The notes under the pieces are model-generated. The model searched no databases, had not been told where the DNA came from, and saw nothing but the letters and a program-made list of their open reading frames with translations. Shown here one piece after another: positions 25,252-33,351 of a DNA stretch of 64,000 bases. Source of the stretch: an uncultured Oscillospiraceae bacterium. Lineage in GTDB: Bacteria > Bacillota > Clostridia > Oscillospirales > Oscillospiraceae. The stretch spans positions 1 through 64,000 of the forward strand of contig CAKTKC010000008.1 in the NCBI GenBank assembly GCA_934569225.1, written 5' to 3'. Both the position numbers and the translations under genes were made by a program. Position 1 is the first letter of the stretch. Each line of letters starts with the position of its first letter.

Positions 25252-26162
25252 AGCGTGCCCTCCGTTCGGTAGGTGGGGTCCAGCTGGGCAAGCTCGTAAT
25301 AGTTGTCGATCTCCATGATGTCCGACTTCCGGCACTGGCGGATTTCCACGGCGTAGCGCTCCTTCCGGAGCACCAGGGGGATGAATTCCCAGAAGTAGTC
25401 TTTTCCGCCGTCCTCCCCATAGACCTGCCGGAAGTCCTCCCGCAGACGGGCGCTGTCCGCTTTCGTCCAGTAGGAAATGCCGTAGTAGTTGTAGCAGAAG
25501 GTGTTGCCCTTTTGATAGTTGATGATGTGACCGCTTTCGTCCATCTGAAAGCTCCAGTCGTCGGTTTCCAGGGAATATGCGCCGAGGATGTTGCTGGCGT
25601 ACTGATATTTGGTGATGATCTGGGGATTGGTGATGTATAAATCCGCTTCGCACAGGTAGCAGCCGTCCAGCTTATCAAGCACGGCCATGACGGAGGAAAT
25701 GTTGTTGGTCTTACTGTAAATGTCGTTGTCCACCAGGGTCAGGAAGGGATATTTTTCCAGAAGCGCGTCAAAGCATTCCTTCCGGTAGCCCCGCACCACG
25801 GTGACGTCCCGGATTCCCACCGCCGTCAGCGCGTCCAGCAGGGTTTCCAGAATGCGCACGCCGTTCACCGTCACCAGAGGCTTGGGACGGTCAGCGGTGG
25901 CAGGCATCATCCGGGAGCCGAACCCGGCGGCGAGAATGATGGCGCGTTTCACCCGGTAAGGCTCCAGCGCAGCCAGACCGGTTTCCGTGACGGCGAGGGC
26001 GTCCCCATTACGGGTAATCCAATTTTCCACCGCCAGCCGCTCCAGACACCGGGAAATCTCCCCGCCGGAGATCGTCAGCGCGTCCGACAGCGCCCGCAGG
26101 GAATATTGCCCCGCCCCGTTCCGCTCCAGGTGGGAAAGTACCTCAAATTCATATCGCGTCAT
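25248..26162 (-). CDS. Winged helix + LicC-like nucleotidyltransferase
   Basis: This 304-residue protein has a winged-helix-like N-terminus (about 1-68), then a nucleotidyltransferase domain with IILAAGFGSRMMP, DRPKPLVTVNG and ILETLLDAL, ending in a region typical of sugar- or choline-phosphate cytidylyl/uridylyltransferases. It is a paralogue of the first two domains of the protein at 21910-23670; both contain the junction TGLAALEPYRV. It is the first gene of the operon; the ATG at 26162 has AAAGGA about ten bases upstream. The HTH may bind DNA for feedback control or may be structural. Confidence 0.82.
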   Translation of the reverse strand: MTRYEFEVLSHLERNGAGQYSLRALSDALTISGGEISRCLERLAVENWITRNGDALAVTETGLAALEPYRVKRAIILAAGFGSRMMPATADRPKPLVTVNGVRILETLLDALTAVGIRDVTVVRGYRKECFDALLEKYPFLTLVDNDIYSKTNNISSVMAVLDKLDGCYLCEADLYITNPQIITKYQYASNILGAYSLETDDWSFQMDESGHIINYQKGNTFCYNYYGISYWTKADSARLREDFRQVYGEDGGKDYFWEFIPLVLRKERYAVEIRQCRKSDIMEIDNYYELAQLDPTYRTEGTL

Positions 26163-26237
26163 GTTACCGGATCCTTTCTGCCGAAGCGGGCGTTGTTATC
26201 TCCTTCTAACTATACTACATGCCCGGAAGAAAATCAA

Positions 26238-26275
26238 CGGCGGCGTCAGAGAGAAGCTTCTCTCCGACGCCGCCG
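26238..26275 (-). terminator. Terminator of the antiporter gene
   Basis: A 38-nt hairpin with a 10-bp GC stem, one mismatch and an 8-bp inner palindromic arm lies 16 bases after the antiporter stop. On the minus strand it is followed by TTGATTTTCTTCC. Confidence 0.8.
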
Positions 26276-26290
26276 GTGCGTTATTTTCTT

Positions 26291-27259
26291 TTACAGCCCG
26301 AACTGAATCGCGCAGAAGGCTGCGTAGATGCACAGCAGTACAATGCCCTGCCAGCGGTGGAGCTTCTTGGTGGTCAGCGCCGGAATGGTCAGCAGCGCCA
26401 TGACGACGATCATCAGCGGCATGTCCAGGATCAGGGAAGAATTGATGCCGAAAATGGTCTTGCCCACGGGCACCTCGAAAGGCGCCAGGGTGACGGACAC
26501 GCCGGAAACCAACACCAGGTTAAAGAGGTTCGCGCCGATGATGTTGCCGATGGACAGCGAGCCGTGACCCTTGACCAGAGAAGTGATGGCCGTGACCAGC
26601 TCCGGCAGGCTGGTGCCGAGAGCGACGAAGGTCAGTGCGATGACCGTCTCCGGCACGCCCAGCTCCTTGGCGATGATGGTGCCGTTGTCCACCAGCAGGT
26701 TCGCGCCCACGGCAATCACCGCCGCACCCACGATCAGAAGCAGCAGCTCCTTCCACAGGGGGACGGACGTGCCGTCGTCGTGGGGTTCCTCCTCCTGGGG
26801 AGCGGGGGATTTGATGCCCTGACGGACGGTGACGACCATGTAGTACACGAACATTGCCAGCAGCACAATGCCCAGGGGACGGGTGAATTCGCCCATCCCG
26901 TAGGCGGCGAAGCAGTAGACGGCGGCGGCAATGAAGAAGAAAATGACCGGCTTCTTCATGGACTTCACATCCACCGGACCGGGACGGACGGCCAGGGTGA
27001 TGGCGGCGATGAGGGATGTATTGCAGATGACGGAGCCGATGGCATTGCCGTAGGCCATGGCACCCTGGCCATTCAGTGCGCCGGTGGCGGACACCATCAC
27101 CTCCGGCAATGTGGTGCCGATGGACACCACGGTGGCGCCCACGATGATCTCTGGAATGTGGAACCGACGGGCAAGGCCGGTGGCGCCGTCCACAAACCAG
27201 TCGCCGCCCTTGATGAGCAGCACGAGGCCGACTGCGAACAATAATACGGGTACAAGCAT
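26291..27259 (-). CDS. CaCA-family sodium/cation antiporter, probably a Mn2+-controlled exporter
   Basis: This 322-residue protein has ten membrane helices in two inverted halves, each with the alpha-repeat of the Ca2+/cation antiporter family: GATVVSIGTTLPEVMVS with GNAIGSVICN in the first half, and VALGTSLPELVTA with IGNIIGANLFN in the second. A hydrophilic loop (about residues 150-170) joins the halves. The family exchanges Na+ (or K+) for Ca2+, but this gene lies behind a yybP-ykoY manganese riboswitch, so Mn2+ export is the better guess. The ATG at 27259 has AAGGAGAA upstream. Repeat A2 is in its 5' leader. Confidence 0.9.
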   Translation of the reverse strand: MLVPVLLFAVGLVLLIKGGDWFVDGATGLARRFHIPEIIVGATVVSIGTTLPEVMVSATGALNGQGAMAYGNAIGSVICNTSLIAAITLAVRPGPVDVKSMKKPVIFFFIAAAVYCFAAYGMGEFTRPLGIVLLAMFVYYMVVTVRQGIKSPAPQEEEPHDDGTSVPLWKELLLLIVGAAVIAVGANLLVDNGTIIAKELGVPETVIALTFVALGTSLPELVTAITSLVKGHGSLSIGNIIGANLFNLVLVSGVSVTLAPFEVPVGKTIFGINSSLILDMPLMIVVMALLTIPALTTKKLHRWQGIVLLCIYAAFCAIQFGL

Positions 27260-27334
27260 GATGATTCTCCTTTTCCTTATTTGTTTTTTTCCTGAATCAT
27301 AATGGTATATCCAAAGGGTATCGGGGAAGCTCTG

Positions 27335-27502
27335 ATACTATTTCCTGATTAAAATCTTAATTTTAATCAGGAAGGCATCGCCTGACGGCGCTGCCTGTTT
27401 TGTGATTTATAAGGAAAGAAATCACAAAACAAGTCTCATATGAACTCCATGCCCTTCAGGCAATTAAAATCTTTTTTAAAGATTTTAATTGGAGTTCAGT
27501 AT
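27335..27502 (-). repeat. Family A structured repeat, copy 2
   Basis: This 168-bp copy is in the inverse orientation to copy 1 and therefore in the sense direction of the riboswitch-antiporter transcript. The ends are ATACT and AGTAT. The small hairpin that is GCCC-GAA-GGGC in copy 1 is GCCT-GAA-GGGC here, so pairing is kept through a G-U pair. Confidence 0.88.
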
Positions 27503-27529
27503 GAATCAGAGGTTCCAGAGTTTCCCAAC

Positions 27530-27566
27530 AAAAAAACCTGCCCATATCCGAACGGATATGTCAGGT
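27530..27566 (-). terminator. Expression-platform terminator of the Mn2+ riboswitch
   Basis: On the minus strand the 5-bp ACCTG/CAGGT stem and the CATATCC/GGATATG stem form one hairpin followed by seven Ts. It lies between the aptamer and the antiporter gene. Confidence 0.85.
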
Positions 27567-27604
27567 CTGAAAAAAGAGACAGATCATGCATAACCGAAAG
27601 GACG

Positions 27605-27697
27605 GATATACATGAGTCTGGCAAATTAAAGCAAGCCAGGCTTTCGCCGTACTGTTGACTTGCTGCGCGGCTGACGCCGTGCTTGCTACTCCCCCAC
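27605..27697 (-). promoter_or_regulatory. yybP-ykoY manganese riboswitch aptamer
   Basis: Read on the minus strand the leader starts GGGGAGTAGCAAG, has GTCAACAGTACGGCGAAAGCC and GGCTTGCTTTAATTTGCCAG in the order seen in yybP-ykoY elements, and closes near CAGACTCATG. This family senses Mn2+ and turns on exporters. It is followed by an intrinsic terminator and by the CaCA antiporter gene. Confidence 0.85.
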
Positions 27698-27725
27698 ATG
27701 TTTATTACATTCATTATGTAAGAGG

Positions 27726-27753
27726 ATTATACCACGTTTGTCCGGGAAGTCAA
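27726..27753 (-). promoter_or_regulatory. Promoter of the riboswitch-antiporter transcript
   Basis: Minus strand: TTGACT (27753-27748), a 16-base spacer and TATAAT (27731-27726), about 30 bases upstream of the aptamer. Confidence 0.75.
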
Positions 27754-27905
27754 GACGTCCCGATAAAAACTTTGGAAAAGTTTCCTGTTTGCGGGTTCCG
27801 ATGGGAAAAATCCCAAAATAAGGGAAAAAGTTTGTATTTCGTCTATTTATATCGATATGGTTTGAGCTTTTTACAAAAAATTTGTTAAAAATGACAAATT
27901 CCCTG

Positions 27906-27934
27906 TGGACAAATGGCTTCGGATGAAGTAAAAT
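27906..27934 (+). promoter_or_regulatory. Candidate promoter of the rnf operon
   Basis: TGGACA (27906-27911), 17 bases, TAAAAT (27929-27934), 52 bases before rnfC. The preceding 60 bases are very AT-rich, like an UP element. Confidence 0.6.
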
Positions 27935-27986
27935 AGGCGACGTACAGTGCGGTGTGTGCCGCGAAATTTGAAAGAGGTGAAGTAAT

Positions 27987-29309
27987 ATGGCGTTTTCTTT
28001 TTTCGGCGGGGTTCATCCCAAAGAAAATAAGTGGTATGCCTGCGACAAGGAGACTCAGGTTTTCCCCGAGCCGGATATCGTGGTGATCCCCATGTCCCAG
28101 CATATCGGCGCCCCCTGCAACCCCCTCGTGAAGAAGGGCGACCCGGTGACCGTGGGTCAGAAGATCGGCGATAACCAGGGACTGTGCGTGCCTGTCCACG
28201 CTTCCGTCTCCGGTAAGGTCAAGGCTGTGGAAATGCGCGCCCACACCAGCGGCACTACCGTGATGAGTGTGGTGATTGAAAACGACCACCTGGATACTCT
28301 GTGTGAGGACATCAAGCCCCGCACCCAGGAAGAGGTGGACGCCCTCAGCCCGGAAGAGCTGATCGGCATTATCCGGGAGGGCGGCATCGTCGGTATGGGC
28401 GGCGCGACCTTCCCAACCCACGTCAAGCTCTCCGGCGGCATCGGCAAGGTGGACACCGTCATCATCAACGCGGGCGAGTGCGAGCCTTACATAACGGCTG
28501 ACGACCGGCTGTGCCGGGAGCATCCCGCGGAGCTGATGAAGGGTCTGAAGATCATCATGAAGATCTTCGGCCTGACAGAGGGACACATTGCCATCGAGGA
28601 CAACAAGCCCGAAGCCATTCAGTCGCTGAAGGATCACCAGCTGGACGGCATTGTGCTGGACGTGCTGCCCGCCAAGTACCCCCAGGGCGCTGAAAAGCAG
28701 CTGATCTACGCCGTCACCGGCCGGGAAGTTCCCTCCGGCGGCCTGCCCGCCGCAGTGGGCTGCGCGGTATTCAACGCCGCGACTACCCGCGCCATCCACG
28801 ATGTGGTGTATGACGGTATGCCTCTTATCAAGCGGATCGTCACCGTCTCCGGCGACATCCTCATGGAGCCGAAGAATCTGCTGGTTCCCATCGGCACCAG
28901 CTTCAACGACCTGCTGGACGCCTGCGGCCACTCCGAGAATCCCTACAAGGTTCTCTCCGGCGGCCCCATGATGGGCATTGCGCAGTACGACCTGAACGTT
29001 CCCACCATCAAGGGCGTCAACGCCGTTACCGTGCTGGGCAAGAAGAACAACTTCTTCGTGGAGGAGCCTCACTGCCTGCGCTGCGGCAAGTGCATCGAGG
29101 TCTGCCCCATGCATCTGATGCCCGTTCTCATGTATCAGGCTACCCAGGACGGCGATGTGGACGGAATGAAGTCCGTGAACCTGCTGGACTGCATCGAATG
29201 CGGCTGCTGCGCCTACACCTGCCCCGCCAGCGTGCCTCTGGTGCTGGGCTTCCGTGCCGGCAAGCAGATGATCCGCAACGCTGCCGCCCGGGAAAAGGCC
29301 AAGGCTTAA
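27987..29309 (+). CDS. rnfC: RnfC subunit of the ferredoxin:NAD+ oxidoreductase
   Basis: Rnf couples electron flow from reduced ferredoxin to NAD+ with Na+ or H+ export and is a main energy-conserving site of anaerobic Clostridia. RnfC is the peripheral NADH-side subunit. This 440-residue protein has a barrel-sandwich N-terminal domain (about 35-105), a NuoF-like nucleotide/FMN-binding domain (GIVGMGGATFPTHVKLS, about 130) and two 4Fe-4S motifs, CLRCGKCIEVCP (about 364) and CIECGCCAYTCP (about 403). It is the compact form without a long C-terminal extension. The ATG at 27987 has GAGGTGAAG upstream. It is the first of six genes. Confidence 0.95.
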   Translation: MAFSFFGGVHPKENKWYACDKETQVFPEPDIVVIPMSQHIGAPCNPLVKKGDPVTVGQKIGDNQGLCVPVHASVSGKVKAVEMRAHTSGTTVMSVVIENDHLDTLCEDIKPRTQEEVDALSPEELIGIIREGGIVGMGGATFPTHVKLSGGIGKVDTVIINAGECEPYITADDRLCREHPAELMKGLKIIMKIFGLTEGHIAIEDNKPEAIQSLKDHQLDGIVLDVLPAKYPQGAEKQLIYAVTGREVPSGGLPAAVGCAVFNAATTRAIHDVVYDGMPLIKRIVTVSGDILMEPKNLLVPIGTSFNDLLDACGHSENPYKVLSGGPMMGIAQYDLNVPTIKGVNAVTVLGKKNNFFVEEPHCLRCGKCIEVCPMHLMPVLMYQATQDGDVDGMKSVNLLDCIECGCCAYTCPASVPLVLGFRAGKQMIRNAAAREKAKA

Positions 29310-29324
29310 GGAGGTGGAGATCAA

Positions 29325-30323
29325 ATGGCACAGATGAAATACTTTTATGAGCTGACGATTTCCAGCTCGCCCCACGCCCATTCCCCCGTCACCACCCAGA
29401 CCATCATGCGGGACGTGCTGATCGCGCTGGTTCCCGCGCTGCTGGGTTCCATCTACTTCTTCGGTTTCCGGGCGCTGCTGGTGACCCTGGTCAGCGCCGC
29501 CGCCTGCGTGTTCTTTGAGTGGGGCTTCTGCAAGATCCGGAAGCTGCACTGCAAGACCTATGACCTGTCCGCCGTCGTTACCGGCGTGCTGCTGGCCTTC
29601 GTCTGCCCCGTGACCATTCCTTACTGGACGATCATTCTGGGCGACTTCTTTGCAATCGTCTTGGTGAAGATGCTCTTCGGTGGCCTGGGCAAGAACATTG
29701 TCAACCCCGCCCTTGCCGGACGTGCCTTTCTGTTCAGCTGGCCGGTCATCATGAGCAACTGGGTCAAGGTCGGCTTTGACAATGCCGCCGGGTTGCTGTC
29801 CACCGCCGACGCCGTCACGGCCGCGACCCCCATGTCCGCCATGCACCAGGGCGCGCTGCCGGAGGAGTCCATTCTCGATATGTTCCTGGGCAATATCGGC
29901 GGCTGCATTGGCGAGACCTCCGCGCTGCTGCTGATCATCGGCTTTATTTACCTGCTGTACCGCAAGGTCATCACCGCCCGGATCCCTCTGGCCTATATCG
30001 GCACCGTGGCGATTCTGGCGTTCCTGTTCCCCCAGGGCAATGACCGCATTGCCTGGATGGCCGCCCAGGTGTTCGGCGGCGGATTGATGCTGGGCGCTAT
30101 CTTCATGGCCACCGACTACGTGACCTCCCCGCTGACCAAGCTGGGGCAGATCGTTTACGGCATCGGCTGCGGCATCATCACCATTCTGATCCGCTACTTC
30201 GGCGGCTACAGCGAGGGCGTGACCTATGCCATCCTGTGCATGAACGCCTGCGCGGTGCTGCTGGATAAGGTCGGCCGTCCCGTGAAGTTCGGCGCACCCA
30301 AGAAGGAGGCGGCAAAGAAATGA
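29325..30323 (+). CDS. rnfD: RnfD membrane subunit
   Basis: RnfD is an integral membrane subunit with covalently bound FMN, related to NqrB. The 332-residue protein has about nine helices; the flavinylation motif DAVTAATP places the FMN-bearing threonine at residue 168. The glycine-rich GKNIVNPALAGRAF stretch (about 123-136) is typical. The ATG at 29325 has AAGGAGGTGGAG upstream, 15 bases after the rnfC stop, and the stop overlaps rnfG by four bases. Confidence 0.95.
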   Translation: MAQMKYFYELTISSSPHAHSPVTTQTIMRDVLIALVPALLGSIYFFGFRALLVTLVSAAACVFFEWGFCKIRKLHCKTYDLSAVVTGVLLAFVCPVTIPYWTIILGDFFAIVLVKMLFGGLGKNIVNPALAGRAFLFSWPVIMSNWVKVGFDNAAGLLSTADAVTAATPMSAMHQGALPEESILDMFLGNIGGCIGETSALLLIIGFIYLLYRKVITARIPLAYIGTVAILAFLFPQGNDRIAWMAAQVFGGGLMLGAIFMATDYVTSPLTKLGQIVYGIGCGIITILIRYFGGYSEGVTYAILCMNACAVLLDKVGRPVKFGAPKKEAAKK

Positions 30324-30868
30324 AAACCGAATCCACTGTGAAATATGTGCTCCGCATCGCGCTGACCCTGCTTGCCATCACCGCCGTGGTGGCCGTGATC
30401 CTCGCCGCAGTCAACTCCGTTACCGCGCCCCGTATCGCGGCGCAGAACGAGCAGAAGACCCAGACCGCCATTGAGGCCGTGCTTCCCGGCGGCGGTCAGG
30501 AAGTGGCCTTCACCGACGACACCGGCCTGGTCACCGCCGCCTACAAGGGCGTGGGCGGCTGCGCCGTTCAGGTGACGCCTGCCGGCTTCAACGGCGCCGT
30601 CACCATGATGGTCGGCGTGGACAATGACGGCAAGGTCACCGGCATTTCCATCATCTCCCACTCGGAGACCGCCGGCCTCGGCGCTACCGCCGCCGCCGAC
30701 ACGGACGCGGGCAGAGCCTTCCGCGACCAGTTCGTCGGCATGAGCGGCACCGTATCCGTCACCAAGGACGGCGGTGAAGTGGACGCCCTCACCGGCGCCA
30801 CCATCACGTCCCGCGCAGTCTGCACCGGCGTCAACGCCGCGCTGGCCTGCGCCGCCAATCTGGGTTAA
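30320..30868 (+). CDS. rnfG: RnfG, FMN-carrying subunit
   Basis: RnfG is anchored by one N-terminal helix (about residues 12-32) with an extracytoplasmic FMN-binding domain. The flavinylation motif DALTGATITS places the FMN on Thr161. The rest of the 182-residue protein has the HSETAGLGA segment common to RnfG/NqrC FMN domains. Flavinylation needs an ApbE enzyme, which is not in this window. The start overlaps the rnfD stop (coupled translation). Confidence 0.94.
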   Translation: MKTESTVKYVLRIALTLLAITAVVAVILAAVNSVTAPRIAAQNEQKTQTAIEAVLPGGGQEVAFTDDTGLVTAAYKGVGGCAVQVTPAGFNGAVTMMVGVDNDGKVTGISIISHSETAGLGATAAADTDAGRAFRDQFVGMSGTVSVTKDGGEVDALTGATITSRAVCTGVNAALACAANLG

Positions 30869-30880
30869 GGAGGCTGCGTC

Positions 30881-31525
30881 ATGGATTTCAAAAAGCAATT
30901 TAAGGAAGGCCTGCTGACCAAGAACCCGGTTCTGGTGCAGCTGCTGGGTATGTGCTCCACCCTGGCCATCACCACCAGCCTGTTCAACGGCATCGGCATG
31001 GGTCTGGCCGTCACCGTCATTCTCATCTGCTCCAACATTCTGATCTCCGCTCTGCGGAAGGTCATCCCTAACCAGATCCGCATTGCGGCCTACATCACCA
31101 TCGTCGCGGGCTTCGTCACCGTGGTCGATCTGTCCATTCAGGCGTTTCTGCCTGCACTGTCCCAGAGCCTGGGCGTGTTCATCCCGCTGATCGTCGTCAA
31201 CTGTATCGTCCTCGGCCGGGCGGAGGCGTTTGCCTCCAAGAACGGCGTCCTGGCCTCCGCCGTGGACGGCCTTTGTCAGGGCATCGGCTATACGCTGGCG
31301 CTGATCACCGTCTGCGTCATCCGGGAGCTGCTGGGCAGCGGCACCTTCGGCGGCGGCATCCTCAACGGCGGCGAGGGCATCCGCATCATCCCCGCCCCGT
31401 ACCCCGCCATGCAGATGGTCATGCCTGTGGGCGGCTTCCTGGTGCTGGGCTGCGTCATCGCCGGTTCCCAGTGGCTTGTAAAGCATCTGGAAATGAAGAA
31501 TAAGAAGAAGGAGGCGGCGAAATAA
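30881..31525 (+). CDS. rnfE: RnfE membrane subunit
   Basis: This 214-residue integral membrane subunit is homologous to NqrD and RnfA and has six helices. NPVLVQLLGMCSTLAITTS and the NCIVLGRAEAFAS segment with a conserved Cys (about residue 107) are family hallmarks; cysteines of RnfA and RnfE hold an iron-sulphur site in the membrane. It starts 12 bases after rnfG with GGAGG upstream, and its stop overlaps the rnfA start by one base. Confidence 0.95.
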   Translation: MDFKKQFKEGLLTKNPVLVQLLGMCSTLAITTSLFNGIGMGLAVTVILICSNILISALRKVIPNQIRIAAYITIVAGFVTVVDLSIQAFLPALSQSLGVFIPLIVVNCIVLGRAEAFASKNGVLASAVDGLCQGIGYTLALITVCVIRELLGSGTFGGGILNGGEGIRIIPAPYPAMQMVMPVGGFLVLGCVIAGSQWLVKHLEMKNKKKEAAK

Positions 31526-32103
31526 TGCAAGCGATTCTCGGTATTATTCTCAGCGCCATTCTCAGTGAGAACTTCATTCTGGTCAAGTTCTACGGCATCT
31601 GCCCCTTCATGGGCGTCTCCAAGAAGATCGACACCGCTCTGGGCATGGGCATGGCTGTTACCTTCGTTATGGCGATCGCCTCTGCCGCCTGCTACGCGGT
31701 CAACGTGCTGCTGGTGAAGCTGGGACTGGACTACATGCAGACCGTCGCCTTCATTCTGGTCATTGCTGCCATCGTGCAGGTGGTGGAGATGTTCCTGAAG
31801 AAGAGCGTTCCCGCGCTGTACAAGGCGTTGGGCGTGTATCTGCCCCTGATCACCACCAACTGTGCCGTTCTGGGCGTGGTGCTGGTCAACGTGCAGAAGG
31901 GCTACAACTTCCTGCTCAGCGTGGTCAACGGCGCTGCCGGCGGCCTGGGCTTCACCGTGGCCATCGTGCTGTTCGCTTCCGTCCGGGAGCGGGTGAACCG
32001 TGCCGACTGCCCCGCGTGCTTCAAGGGCTTCCCCATCGCGCTGATTTCCGCCGGACTGCTGGCGCTTGCCTTCATGGGCTTCTCCGGCCTGAAGGTTTTC
32101 TAA
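31525..32103 (+). CDS. rnfA: RnfA membrane subunit
   Basis: This 192-residue, six-helix subunit is homologous to NqrE. It contains ENFILVKFYGICPFMGVS near the N-terminus and TTNCAVLGV (about residue 110), carrying the two membrane cysteines that pair with those of RnfE. It is co-translated with rnfE (TAATG overlap). Confidence 0.95.
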   Translation: MQAILGIILSAILSENFILVKFYGICPFMGVSKKIDTALGMGMAVTFVMAIASAACYAVNVLLVKLGLDYMQTVAFILVIAAIVQVVEMFLKKSVPALYKALGVYLPLITTNCAVLGVVLVNVQKGYNFLLSVVNGAAGGLGFTVAIVLFASVRERVNRADCPACFKGFPIALISAGLLALAFMGFSGLKVF

Positions 32104-32116
32104 GGAGGGCGAAGAT

Positions 32117-32977
32117 ATGGAAATTGTGATTGCGATTGCGATTCTCGGCGGTCTGGGACTGGTGTTCGGCCTGGTGCTGGCTGCTGCGTCCAAGATTTTC
32201 TATGTGGAATCCGACCCCCGGCTGGATCAGCTGAATGAGTGCCTCCCCGGCGCCAACTGCGGCGGCTGCGGCTATGCCGGCTGCGGCGCTTACGCCGAAG
32301 CTGTCCTCAAGGGCGAAGCGCCCATCGGGAAGTGCGCCTCCGGCGGCAACGAAGCGGCGCAGGCCATGGCGGCCATCATGGGCGTCAAGGCGGAAGCCGT
32401 TACCCGTAAGGTCGCGCTGGTGTGCTGCTCCGGCGAGAAGATCTACGACGCGGACGGCAATCTGACCAAGGGCGCCAAGATCAAGGGTAACTACGAGGGC
32501 CTGAAGGACTGCCTGGCCGCCTCCAAGATCGGCGGCAACGGCCCTGTGTCCTGCAAGTTCGGCTGTCTGGGCTACGGCACCTGCGTCAAGGCGTGTAAAT
32601 ACGGCGCGATGAAGGTCGTTAACGGCGTTGCCAAGGTGGACGAAGACCTGTGCGTCGGCTGCATGGCCTGTGCCAATGTTTGCCCCCGCCATCTGATCGT
32701 CCCCGTGGAGCCTGACCGGAACGTGGTCATCGCCTGTGCGTCTCTTGCCAAGGGCGCTGTCACCACCCGCGGCTGCACCGTGGGCTGCATCGGCTGCGGC
32801 CTGTGCAAGAAGATCTGCCCCAAGGACGCCATCACCGTGGAAAAGAATCTGGCGCGTATCGACTACACCAAGTGCGACAACTGCGGCCTGTGCGCCACGG
32901 TCTGCCCCAAGAAGCTCATCAAGGACTCCAACGTGGAGAACCTCGGCGAGCCGAAGCCTGTTGTACAGCAGGCGTAA
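32117..32977 (+). CDS. rnfB: RnfB iron-sulphur subunit
   Basis: RnfB accepts electrons from ferredoxin. The 286-residue protein has an N-terminal membrane helix (about 3-25), the CNCGGCGY-type Fe-S motif (ANCGGCGYAGCGAY, about 49-62) and several CxxCxxCxxxCP ferredoxin motifs in the second half, among them CVGCMACANVCP, CIGCGLCKKICP and CDNCGLCATVCP. The last gene of the operon; the order C-D-G-E-A-B is the one usual in Clostridia. It ends at 32977 and is followed by a hairpin. Confidence 0.95.
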   Translation: MEIVIAIAILGGLGLVFGLVLAAASKIFYVESDPRLDQLNECLPGANCGGCGYAGCGAYAEAVLKGEAPIGKCASGGNEAAQAMAAIMGVKAEAVTRKVALVCCSGEKIYDADGNLTKGAKIKGNYEGLKDCLAASKIGGNGPVSCKFGCLGYGTCVKACKYGAMKVVNGVAKVDEDLCVGCMACANVCPRHLIVPVEPDRNVVIACASLAKGAVTTRGCTVGCIGCGLCKKICPKDAITVEKNLARIDYTKCDNCGLCATVCPKKLIKDSNVENLGEPKPVVQQA

Positions 32978-32993
32978 CCCCTCAACAAATTGC

Positions 32994-33021
32994 GCGGCAG
33001 ACCTCCATGGGGGTCTGCCGC
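32994..33021 (+). terminator. Hairpin after the rnf operon
   Basis: A 10-bp perfect stem (32994-33003 with 33012-33021), 16 bases after the rnfB stop; the T tract after it is poor. Confidence 0.65.
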
Positions 33022-33351
33022 AAGCTTTATGGGAGCGGGCAGTGCCCGGTGCTTGCGGCACGGCTGAGCCGCGTGGACGGCGACGGGAAAGCCGCTTCCC
33101 CGAATGAGCAGGTACATTTGCGAATATAATAGAACAGGCCGGTTTCACGGAATTCAGCCCCCCTTTGGCGCTCAAAAGTGCGATTCTGCCAGTTTCTACC
33201 GCCGGTAGAGTGGGGGATTCTACTGCGGGTAGGAAAGATACGGCCGTTTTCTTCCCGTGGGGCGTGGCGTTTTTCTGCAAACATATGTTACAATTATCAC
33301 AAGAATCGGGAAATACCGTTTCCTCTTATCATTTTCAGGAGTGTGAGCCTC
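33022..33351. other. Intergenic region between rnf and degV
   Basis: No gene seen. It has two short hairpins of the CTACCGCCGGTAG and CTACTGCGGGTAG type (near 33199-33232) and an AT-rich part near 33280-33300 with TACAAT, a possible -10 for degV without a clear -35. Confidence 0.4.

Noticed and set aside
27440..27658. Small frames starting MNSMPFRQLKSFLK and similar in each family A copy
   Set aside because: The same peptide appears in copies only because the repeat is copied; frames run out into unrelated flanks and have no consistent start or stop.
27885..29846. 653-residue minus-strand frame opposite rnfC and rnfD
   Set aside because: Shadow of the rnf genes; low-complexity His/Gly/Ala composition.
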